Positions 48,104 to 59,018 of a stretch of DNA of 62,000 bases are shown one piece after another. Location of the stretch: positions 1,334,132 through 1,396,131 of the forward strand of contig NW_019773625.1 in assembly GCF_001039355.2 (NCBI RefSeq), written 5' to 3'. Every line of letters begins with the position of its first letter. The first letter of the stretch is position 1. Both the position numbers and the translations under genes were made by a program. The notes under the pieces were generated by a model. That model saw only the letters and a program-made list of their open reading frames with translations. It made no database searches and was not told the origin of the DNA. The stretch is from Lingula anatina. Lineage: Eukaryota; Brachiopoda; Lingulata; Lingulida; Lingulidae.

Positions 48104-51100
48104 CTAATTCACCTCCACGTTAATTCTATGCCATGAGTTATTCATTAGTCCTCTCAGGTTCCATATTCCAGCTACAGAGTCGGGTTGAACATTGTGCGAG
48201 GAATCCACAGCCTTGCATATCAGCTCCATGTTCCCTTTGAAACCCTCAGGGATGGGGACGTCCACTTCCCAGAGGGTCCAAGACCACTCCTGATAGGGCC
48301 TCTGGCCAGGTTTTTGAAGACTGGCAACTTGCCAAGTCTTTCCGCCGTCGGCTGAAATATCGACACGCATGATGCCTCGTCCACCTCCGCTCCAGGCATA
48401 GCCCTTCAAAGTAATCTCACCATCTTCGCCATCAATTTTCTGCCCCGCGCTGGGGACGCAAATGGCAGATGTGATGGGAAAATCCTGCAGAGCTGGAGAC
48501 TTTGAGAAGTCCGCTGTGTCCCAGTCGATGGATGGACTGAAACTTTTGTAATCCCTCTGCTGCCAGAAGCTGGGGCTCTCATCGGGACTAACCACAATCT
48601 TTGACAGCCATTTCACATTGCGGGCTCCTGCTATCCCGGGGCAAATCACTCTGACAGGATACCCATGATCGGTGGGGATATCCTCTCCATTCATTTCATA
48701 AGCCAAGAGAACCTCTCTGAAAGGGTTCATTGCTATCTCAATGGGTACAGAAGCACCATACGGGTTGTTTGACTCGTCCTTGTCAAGACCCTCAAATTGT
48801 ACGTGGCAGTTTTTGGGATCATCGAGGGAGACACCTGCAGCCTTCAAAACGTCCACTAGGAGGACACCAGACCATTCGGCATTGCTGATGGCAGTGAAAG
48901 TCCAAGACAGTCCCTTGACAGGTCTTTGACTTGACATCTCTTTCCTGCGGTTCCCAGCACACTGGAGTGTTGCCGTAATTGTATGCTTTTTGTATTTCTT
49001 CTTCAGGTCCTGCAGAGAAAGTGAAATTGGTTTCTTGCCCTGGACTTCAATCACTAATCTGTACCTGAGGGGAAAAAAAGAAAAAAATATTTGATGTCCG
49101 TTCCAATCCACTTTCCCTCTTTAATAACTTTTTTTGCTCTGTTAGTGTATTGTGCCATGTGTGATTATTTAATGTGTATGTTAGATGAGATATTGTGTTA
49201 GGTAAGACAATGAAGAGATGTGGCAATGTGCTAGGTATGATCACTTAATGTGTGTGTTAGATGAGGCATTGTGTTAGGAGTGACAGTGAAGAGATGTGAC
49301 AATGCCCTAGGTGTGACCACCTAACGTGTGTGTTTGATGAGACATTGTGCTAGGTGTGACAGTAAACAGAAATGACAATGTGCTAGGTGTCATTCCTTAC
49401 AACGCGTGTGTTAGAAGTTAGAGGTAACTTTTAAATGTGCATGTTAGATAACAGAGCATGAAGTGTGAGTCAACAGTGCAAATAAATTCTTACTTTTTCA
49501 TATCCACCTCAGGCACTGGCAGATGATTCCGTACAAAAAATAAACTGCTAGGAGTGATGAAATTATCCACCAAAAGTTCTGGTGGGCTCTCTGCGTTGAA
49601 TGGCTTTTCTGTGTTTCGCTTGAGTGCTGGATGGCGATCTGGATCAAATCGATATGGGTCGCTAGCGTCCTTCAAAGCAACCTTTCCAGCATCCTTGAAG
49701 TTCCCTATGCGATAAGTCTCCAAGATTTCGTAGACTTCAGGTTTTTTGTGTGCAGCATACAAATGCCAAAATGGTTCTAATGAGCCACCTGTAAAGAGAA
49801 AAATAAGATTCATGACTCCACCTTTATTAAAAGAAACATTTTCACTGAACAGCCTAAAGAGCAGTAAGCAGTAATATTTCGCAATTAACAATGGGCTTGT
49901 ATCGTTAAGGTAAAACTAAAGACAGTTCTATGCAACAAATTTGGAGATGACAGGATGTGAAAAAACTCTCTTTTTATTTTCCTTACACCCGTGTAGGTAG
50001 ATACACTATAAAAATCCCCTCTCTTATTTTTCACCACCATTTGATGCATAATTAATATCATAATTAACTGAAACCAAGGCTTAAAGCTGTCAAGATACAG
50101 GTCTCTCCCTTTTTCCTTTAATTTCCTTTTTTAAATCTTGATAGATGTTTTTTAGAAATTCAGATACTGTATCAGGGGTCGAAACAGACGGTCGCCCACT
50201 CGCCAATGCGACTTAGAAACGTCCCGGGCGACTACCTGTCAGGGGTACTGGTCCGTTTTGGCGACCGCTGAAAAGTGCCCAACATCGTTGTCAACCCCAC
50301 AGTCTGCGACGTGAAGCACTAGCCCGAGGCAATTGCCCACTAAAAGTGGCACCGGGCTAGTAAAAAAGTTGAAATTTTATAAAGCACTAGCTGTAATTTT
50401 GAACCTATTTTAACCCTCAGTAAGATTTCACTAAGGTCCACTGGTCCGTATTGGCCAGTCCTGCCCAAATCCCCTCTCTTATTTTTCACCACCATTTGAT
50501 GCATAATTAATATCATAATTAACTGAAACCAAGGCTTAAAGCTGTCAAGATACAGGTCTCTCCCTTTTTCCTTTAATTTCCTTTTTTAAATCTTGATAGA
50601 TGTTTTTTAGAAATTCAGATACTGTATGGGTTCAACAGACGGTCTGTCAAACCCAGACAGTTCAATGTACCTGCAGCAAGCTTTATCTTTTCTCCTCCAG
50701 GGTGCAGATCTATAAATTCGGTGATATCATAGACGCCATGTTTGTACGTCACCCAGATGCGACTGCCATTTCCTTTATGTTTCTCGACATCTTTCAGGCT
50801 GTACTCTGGCAGTCCCGCCTTCCTGTCTCCTCCCTGTAGTTCACCACTCGCTGCGTGTAAAATCCAGAATCTTGATTTTTTGAAGTAAACCAGAACACCT
50901 GAAATAAAAGTGATAATTGTTTTCATTTTCTTCCTTTGGATGTCTTAAGTTCTGTTGATCTCTTCAAAATTTCTACTGTATGCACATGTAATTATATCAT
51001 TTACACCTTTGAAACTTGCATTAGGATTTGCAAAACTTTTCAAAGTTACTATCATGGCCAAAAATACAAGACCCGCAACTATGTTACACAGAAAATTTAG

Positions 51101-54100
51101 ATGAAAAGAAATATTTCAAAATCTAATTAAAGGGATAATAACTCTTCATTTTGGCCAAAAAATGAATTTTCCTGGAGTAAACAACAATTTTTCCATACTA
51201 ACCAGTGGATAATGAATCAATTTTTAGATTCAAAGTTAGTCCCTGGTTTTTTTCTAAAAAGTTTGGTTTTTTGTTATAATCTCTGAAGAGATTATAACAG
51301 AGTATAGCTTTCAATGGAGGTCACGTGGTCTAAAGACAAGCTCAGATATCAGAATAATAGCTATACCTCTCATTTTTTCTTATACAACAGAATATATTAT
51401 ATTTCTATGAGTTGTTCACAATGTTTTTATTGTGAAATATACATCTCATACAAAGAGTTATTAACCCTTTAATTTGCTTCTGAAGTTATTGAACTTCAAG
51501 TTGATGGCTTTGGGTGACCTGTAGCCATTACGGTATCTTGACTGTCATCTATGAGAATTAAAGTTTATAAATTCTACTCAGATTTAGCTTTACTTTTATT
51601 TCATTACAAATACATTATACTGTGTTCAAATGTACTTTTTTTACATACATGTGTATTCCACTTTCTGGTGTCAGTGGGTCTTCAGTGAACAAGACAAGGC
51701 CAAACAGCACTAACAGATATTGTTTACACGTTTGAGAAAAAACTTAAAGTTCAGGAGATTAATTCAGCACAAAATGTCTGTTAATGTTATTGGATTGAGC
51801 GAGAGTTAGTAGACAGTGGAGTTAGTGTGCAGCAGCTACAATGTAGATTCATTGTGAAAACATCCTTTTACATTAGAGTAACTTTAGAAGTAAAGGCAAA
51901 AGGCATGTGGCATGCCTATTCAAAGTAAAGCCTTGTGTAAAACTACCCTCCATGGGAAGATAGATAGGAATTTTTCAGGCCATGTATTTCTGTATTAGGT
52001 CTTTACAAACTCAGTAGAGCAAAGACTCTTTTGAATCTGTACTAGTACTTCATTTAAGAGCCAAATTAATCCAGGCACCAATTTTTGAGGTCTTAAGAAA
52101 AATTACTAGCTGCTGGTACATTGTGCATAATTTGTATTGCTTTAATGGGACTGCATTGATTTTATTGACCACCAAATTGAGCACCTTTTTTCTTTGCTTT
52201 TTTTTCATAAGGCAAGTTAAGAACAACTCCTTCATGCAAGGTTTACACTTTAAAGGACATATCTGCGAGATAAAACTTGAAATTACTTGAAGTGAACTGT
52301 ACTAAAAGTACTTACAGTGTACTTTTAACTACAGAATACATGTGCTGAGTATGAATATAAAAACACTTCATTTTTAAACTCCCAAACATTTTATATCCGT
52401 TGTATATATATTGAAAGCCAACTGGTTATCGTCATCTAATTTCTGAATAAATAAAATGTTTTCCATGGAAAAAAATAGTGGAAAATCGAAATAACATTTC
52501 TATATTATGACCTTGCAACAGTACTATTCTTTTTTTTTTTCTCAGTGAGACCCTCTTCAAGCAAATTAAACAAATTGTTTTCCATAAGCACACATTTCTG
52601 ACATGCTGCTTTGGTCACATCAATGTAATTTCCATGAGCATGAAAAGTATTTAGGTTGTTGGGATTACTTTACAAGTGATATGGTTTCAGTGACCTTCAC
52701 CCAAGGACGTTTCAAGGTCACCTTGAAACATGTTCAAGGGCATGAAGGTCTTACTTGTCAAAAGAGAGGACATTTTTGAAGTGTGTGACTACAGATGTGT
52801 GAAATTAAACCATGCAGGCATCAGCAACTTTAAGAATGTTACTGTATTGACTTGAAATAAAACTGATGACACTGTGTTTCTAGAATATATGTACATACAG
52901 TATGATAATAAATAAATAAATAAATAAATTGATAGATAAATGATTGAAATGCCTTTATCAGCACATTTCTGTAGATCTTTAATGACCAAGGTGTATGTAA
53001 GAAAGCTTTCAAGACTGGTTCTTGCAGGGGCTTACACACATATTACATCTAAACAGTTTATAGCCATGACTTTTATATCAAAATAAAACACATAACAGTT
53101 GTTATAAACTGCAGTGGTGTGTTCCAAGAAAAAATAATGTCATAAAGTCAATGTTTTCTTATTTTGTATGCTGTAATGTTCAACTTCTTCAGACAAAACA
53201 ATATTTTCCACCTGCTATTAAGGCACATATTTATGTCCTGACATGCTGCTTTGGTCACACCAAAGTAATTTCCTAGAGCATATGTCAAACTGGTATTTAT
53301 TTTGTTTGGATCCTTTTTAATTTAATGTGAGGATTTCAATGATATGATATGACCTTCACCCAAGGACATCTCAAGGTCACCTTGAAACATGCCCAATGAC
53401 ATGAAGGTTGACAGAAGAGAAGCTATTTAAGGAACATATATTAAAGACAAATGTGAAACTGGGTGTCGGCAAAAATATGCCCCCGTAAAAAACTTAAAAT
53501 GAAACTGATTACACTGTGTGCTTTTACAATACATACAGCAATAAATTTTTAAAAGGAATAGTTTTAATGATTTTATCAGCACACTTCTATAAATCTTTAA
53601 TGACTAAGGTAAGAAAGCTTTCAGGATTTGTTCAAATCCTTATACTGACTGATATAACATCAAGAGAGAGTTTATAGCTAGGTGATCCAGGATTGCTATA
53701 CAAAGTTAAGCATACTGTATATATATTTGTTATAAAAACCGTGGCATGTTCCAGGGAAAAAGATGGACCAACTGTTTATATTATTCATCCCTACCAGTAC
53801 AACATGAATTCTTTTTTTTTTTTTTTTTTTGTATACTGTAATATAATTCAACTTTTTGGACAAAATATTTTCCAGCACTTTGGTTACATTAAGGTAATTT
53901 CCATGAGCATAACAAACTTGTACCTACTAGTATGTTGTTTGTATCAGTTTAAAATTATATGCGATTATTTCAATGATGTACGATATGACCTTCACCTAAG
54001 GACATCTCAAGGTCACCTTGGCTTGAAACATGCGCAAGGACATGAAGGTCTTGCCTGTCAATAGAAAAGACATTATATTTGTGTAGTATTGTAATATTCA

Positions 54101-55478
54101 CCTTACAGCACTCAAAACTGTCAATCCTTGTTAAAATTCATGGTAACATGAGATAAAATAAGACATATAAAGATTATGCAGATTGCAAGGAGACAGAAAA
54201 CATCACGTTTGTCTCCTCACTCCCTAACCTTTCTTTCTCCCCAAATACCCTGGATCCACCCCCAGTGCATATTTTAACATTCAAAATTGTGTTTAGGATC
54301 TTTTCTTCTCACTTCAAGGTGCCCTCAGAACATTACACAGAGGCATCAATATCAGTGCCTGGGTCAACTGACTTCTCTATCTGAGTATTAATGTGTTCTC
54401 GTGCACACCAGCGACTGCCTGACACTCACTGAAAACCCCATTAGTAGCCCTGAATTACATGTGCAATTCACTGGAATTACCATTGCTTCAAAGCTTTTAA
54501 TACTAGACATGGCTTAATTTATTAGACTGATAAGACAATGAGCACTATGTATTATATTAGAATATTGATAGCCGATACATGTACAGCGTGTATATATCCA
54601 TCCGTATACCTGGTAGAACATCATCCTTGCCTACTTGTATATATATACATCTGGGTCATAGTGTTTTAGTGGATGTTTTTACAGTGATAAGAAAAAGTGG
54701 AAATGGGTCATTTAACATTCATCCTATTGTATTCAACTCATGCACCTGTATATGGTAACCCCAACTGAGTTTCAAAGTTAATAAACCAGGAACTTCTCTC
54801 TAAGTTGTCAACATACACTAGAAATATTAGGAGGTTAATCTCCTGTTAAATGTGAAACACAGGTTGTAAGAAGTGAAGTTGGAAAGTGGGGGGGTGGTGG
54901 AGGGGAGGGGGGAGGGGGGGGGGACAAAAAACTGCATTGAGAGGCTTGGTCAAGTGGGAAACTCAAGGGTGCAGATTGCACTGAGCTTGATATGTGTGTG
55001 TGTGTGTGTGTGTGTACGCACACATGTTCATATATGTGCATGCTGTTTAATTCATTGAAGAGCATAACTGGAATAAATTCGACAGGCTCCTGATTACCAC
55101 ATACAGTTGTTTGCAGTCAGGTTATAAATAAACTCTCAACTTATCCCGATAACTGATCTTTAGTCCTGTTTTGGGATGACATTCATCTGGCACTGTCTGC
55201 TGAGTGTAACTGGGACATTGAAGATAATTGTGTCAACCTGGCTGCAGAATGCTGCCCTTGCCTAGACATTTCTTATATAACCAAATGGAAAAACGTGCTC
55301 CTCATGTAATAAATGGTTTCAAGTTACCTAGGTGTCATTCATTGTATTAAAGGTCATATGTATACTATTTAAAGCACAACAATGCAGGGGTGCATGAAGG
55401 CCGGCTGTTCTGGTACAGCTAAAATATGACTTCTAGTATTAATTCAGGGCTGGCAGGCATAACTATATGACCTCCTCC

Positions 55479-55511
<33 letters not shown>

Positions 55512-56739
55512 AGGTGCACCCCCACCCCTCTGCACTAGCCCTAGTACTTCATGCATATGCCTCTTTTATTAGTTTCTTCTTCAATAAATGTGTGAAGATG
55601 AAAAAATAAATTGTAATGCAAACCTTACTGGGGGAGCAATGGAGAAGAGCAGGAATCAGTAATGTGCATTAATTGATCGTCTATCATTTCGTCTAGTAAA
55701 ATTTCCATATATCTTTTCAAATCATTCATATTTCCTTTCAATAATATGGTTTAATTATTAATTATTTGCAGCCTGCCATATATGTTTCTGTATAAATATA
55801 CAGATTAATTATTTAGGATGGGGGTATAGTAGATGTTGTCTATATAAAATTATACTTGTATATCAAATGACTGCAACTCTTAATTGTTATATCTGAATGA
55901 ATTTCACTATATTGTAAAAACATTGTAAACTGAGATGTTAGTTGCCAATTTAAACTTTTTTATTTGGATAGTAAATATTTTCAATTGATCAAAGTCAGCA
56001 GATATATTGCAGTAACTGAAATATAGAATCAAAGGCTTAAAAATTGTAGGTATAAAGCATATTATTAAGTATGAAACACTAGTTTAAATTATATATATAT
56101 ATATACATATATACATGTATATAAATTGTATATATATAGTTTTATACTGGTTTATTTTTTTCAGAATATATCTGTTAAAAGGTTACATGTACTAAGTACT
56201 ACACAATGCCAAATGGTTACAAGATTCAGGACACTAGCGATGTTCGTGGGGCAATACCTTGCAAAGTCACGGTCACATAGACGTTTTTCTTGGGCGCAGT
56301 TTACTGGCAATCTAGTTGTAGTGTAACTACAATACCGTCTCAAGTGTAAACAAACATTATCCTTGCAGCACGCGAACGCCAATAATCCCTTTAATCTGAA
56401 GTGCACTTACGTCTGAGGCAATTGGCACCATAAATTATCACGTTATATATGGTGATGTATATCATGTGTTATATAAAAAGAATGCAAACTGCAAATCAAA
56501 TGTGTTAATATCGGCATTTTTTTAAAAATCTTACCAACGCCAGCGACGGCTGCCACGCCGCCAAGCAAAACTTTTTGGTGCCTCCCTTTCTGGAACTTGG
56601 CTGTCAGTTTTCCCGGGGACGTGTGCAGCCTTGAGACACGTGCACTGATTCCTTGCACCCCCAACAGACCGCTGAAAGGGCTTACATTTCGCGACACGGC
56701 GGCAGAAAGACGCGCACACTTCCCCAGGACAGCTGCCAT
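48104..56739 (-). CDS. SUOX: Sulfite oxidase, complete, four exons
   Basis: SUOX oxidises sulfite to sulfate in the mitochondrial intermembrane space and passes electrons to cytochrome c; it is the last step of sulfur amino acid breakdown. Exons are 56535-56739, 50671-50898, 49494-49788 and 48104-49064; they join in phase (1689 bp, 562 aa). Residues 1 to about 70 look like a mitochondrial presequence (Arg/Ser/Ala-rich) with a hydrophobic stretch. A cytochrome b5 domain follows (about 100-175) with heme ligand His134 in DLHPGG and His158 in FWHLYAAH. The molybdopterin domain contains LQCAGNRR, whose Cys (about 278) is the molybdenum ligand, and AYEMNGEDIPTDHGYPVRV. The C-terminal dimerisation domain has KGYAWSGGGRGIMRVDIS and ends in NSWHRINVEVN. 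Intron 1 is 5.6 kb and repeat-rich. Confidence 0.97.
49140..49430. repeat. 76-bp minisatellite in SUOX intron 3
   Basis: About 3.5 imperfect copies of a 76-bp unit beginning ATGTGTGTGTTAGATGAG; unit starts are at 49172, 49248 and 49324. It fills most of the 429-bp intron. Confidence 0.85.
50012..50627. repeat. Exact 161-bp direct repeat in SUOX intron 2
   Basis: 50012-50172 and 50467-50627 are identical base for base. They are separated by 294 bp of different sequence that looks like a degraded dispersed repeat (GGTCGAAACAGACGGTC start). The second copy ends about 43 bp from the exon 2 donor. It is either a recent duplication or two haplotypes merged in assembly. Confidence 0.9.
52600..54065. 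repeat. Three diverged tandem units of about 650 bp with a palindromic core
   Basis: Each unit contains GCTGCTTTGGTCACA-like sequence, an A+T-rich part, and a conserved core TGACCTTCACC...TCAAGGTCACCTTG...CATGAAGGTC (cores near 52,691, 53,351 and 53,990). A further shared block, ATCTTTAATGACCAAGG with AAGAAAGCTTTCA, lies between units 1 and 2 and again between 2 and 3. Confidence 0.8.
52904..52930. repeat. (AAAT)n microsatellite
   Basis: About six AATA units within SUOX intron 1. Confidence 0.85.
54888..54924 (+). repeat. G-rich tract, possible G-quadruplex
   Basis: Several runs of four to ten G within 37 bases. In the SUOX transcript (minus strand) it appears as a C-rich tract. Confidence 0.7.
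54990..55014. repeat. (TG)n microsatellite
   Basis: About 12 TG units. Confidence 0.9.
55478..55512. repeat. Poly-C tract of about 30 bases
   Basis: An almost pure C run. On the SUOX sense strand it is poly-G. Length in the assembly may be unreliable. Confidence 0.9.
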
Positions 56740-59018
56740 CTCGCTCTCACTGTCGGTCTTACTGCACCGACGCTTAAATCAATCTAAAATAATGTAAACA
56801 AAACCCATGCGCAAGGTCTTTATCGTTGAGACATTTTATTTTGGGCCAATCAGGAATGCGAGTAATAAAAAAAGAATAGTGCTCACCCCTTTTTATTCAT
56901 TAATAGACATGAGAGCTAAAATGCGAAATTAAGTGGGGGAGGTCCAGAAATTAAGCATTGTGATTGGCTGAAAAGGTCCAAGGTCATTTAGTGCGTGGTT
57001 AATTAGGTCGACGTTGAGGACTTCGTTTCTTTGCAGAATTTTAGCTTCCATCGTTTCAAAAGAACTTTTTTGTAACATGTACATGTTTCAGGTGTACTGA
57101 AAATATTCCCAAATCCATACAGAATTTAAAAGCAAATTGATATCAAAACATCATATTTAGAATCAAAATATGGCATATTTTATTATGACTAGGAACTGGT
57201 GGACATAGCACGGTGCCTGCATGTACTTTGAGATTCAGATTTCAGAAATATTCGATTAAATTACATTGCATTACAAAAGGTCGATCAATAACGATCTATG
57301 ATTACCGCCTAGGGTACATAACAGTTCCTTAGCAAAATGAAAAGACTGCAGCAATAATGCTGCAATTAAGCTAAAAGTTTGCAAGAGTTAATTGGCAAGA
57401 AAAATTCGCTGCAGTAGGTCTGATATCTTGCTTATAGGGAGGGTACGTATATGTACATGCAGCATGCATGGTTTCATGAGAAAAGCCGTGTTTATAATCA
57501 TGATGACGATAGAAGGCGTTTGTTAGAAAATATAGTAACAATAATAATTATAAATAGATTTATTATTAAATGACAAGATTAAGACCGATATATAGTAAAA
57601 AATAAGATGAAATTTTATTTGGAAATTTTATTTGAGGACAAAAATGCATATTAGTAGAGTTTTTAAGGAGTACAAAACCATAAAGCGGCGAATTTAGCCA
57701 CTTTAGATAAAAGTGCAATTGGTTGAATTCAAAACAGGATCAAAATATGACTTCAGTACTTCGCTACTAGATTATTTTTGGCTCATTACAAGTTTTTTTT
57801 TTCTTTTAGTCGTATGCTATTAGGGAATGTGATAGATGCGACAATCTCAATGTGTCCATTCAGTCAGGTGCCCCTGGGCAGTGAAATGTTATTTTTCAAC
57901 AAAGATAATATATACTATTGTTCCTGGCCCACAGATACATTTAAAAAGACACTGTAATCTGATATACATTAAAGACACATTAAAAAATATCCCAAAGCCA
58001 AATTTTTATCCAGCTAAGCATGTTATCTTTTATTTCCCCAATTCAGACCTTACAGACCATAAAGACCCTTAAATAAGTTTATCTGAAGCACACTTACTGT
58101 CACTATTTCCTGCAGAACCTTTGATTCTTGCAAGTTGTAAGCCATGGGATTGCACAATATTAAATGAGATATAAAACTGTCTATATTATACATGAAGCTA
58201 GATCGCAATACAAAACAGGGCATATTTGTTATGCAATGAAAATGAGACAAATTCTAATTCTAGGAAGAATACTACTGTGGACATCAGGAAAAATGGAATA
58301 AAATACCAAATCCAATTGCAGGGAGGGGGTGATGCTGGATTAGGAGAAAATTGCACACCCCCTTTCCACAAAAACGGAAAATTTGTGTCGGCAGAGAAAT
58401 GTTTGATATATTACCTTTAATCTGTTCCTGATGAAGGAATTTCTTTTAATTCACTCTTTGAAGATGTTAAAAGTAATGCTGTTAGCATGCATTCAACAGT
58501 AAGCATTCTAAATAAAGTGGGTTTATCAAGAGCTTCCATAAAAGATTTATTTTTCCCTAAAAATAAACATGCAACAAGACAGTTTATTTAGATGATCAAG
58601 TATGAACATAATTTATTAACTCAAAGAAAAAAAAAATCATGAAGCTGACATCTTTTCAATAAGAGCTGCAACATCTTTCTCTTGTCCTGATGACAAGTTA
58701 ATGTATTGCAGTGATTACTACATTGATTTATCAAAAACTGATTGATAATACTAACCACTTTACAGGGATGAGACTGCCAATTAGTGGAAAAGTTGGAAAA
58801 TATGGCATGGGATCCTGGGGACCACCTAGGGCAATGATATTTCTGTCTCCAAAAATTAGAAAATCCATCAACAGTTAGAAAAATCTCATCCCTAATCTAA
58901 ATTTATATATAAATAATAGCATTAACTAAAATTAAACAACAAGAAAAGAGATTTGATTTAAGTTCATGTCAACTGAATAGATAAATCTAAAAGAAAAAAA
59001 AATGTACAAAATCTGTAA
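56740..59018. other. SUOX promoter region and FBXO42 3' UTR
   Basis: No coding exon was recognised. The first few hundred bases to the right of 56,740 should contain the SUOX promoter. The part left of 59,019 is expected to be the FBXO42 3' UTR, with minus-strand AATAAA candidates near 58,549, 58,584 and 58,613. Confidence 0.45.

Larger units (their letters stand above)
50899..56534 (-). other. SUOX intron 1
   Basis: Bounded by the exon 1 donor and exon 2 acceptor. It holds a three-copy tandem repeat, G-rich and C-rich homopolymer tracts and microsatellites. I see no other gene in it. Confidence 0.8.

Noticed and set aside
54835-55065. Frames with Pro, His-Thr or Cys-Val runs
   Set aside because: Translation of G-rich and TG repeats inside SUOX intron 1.
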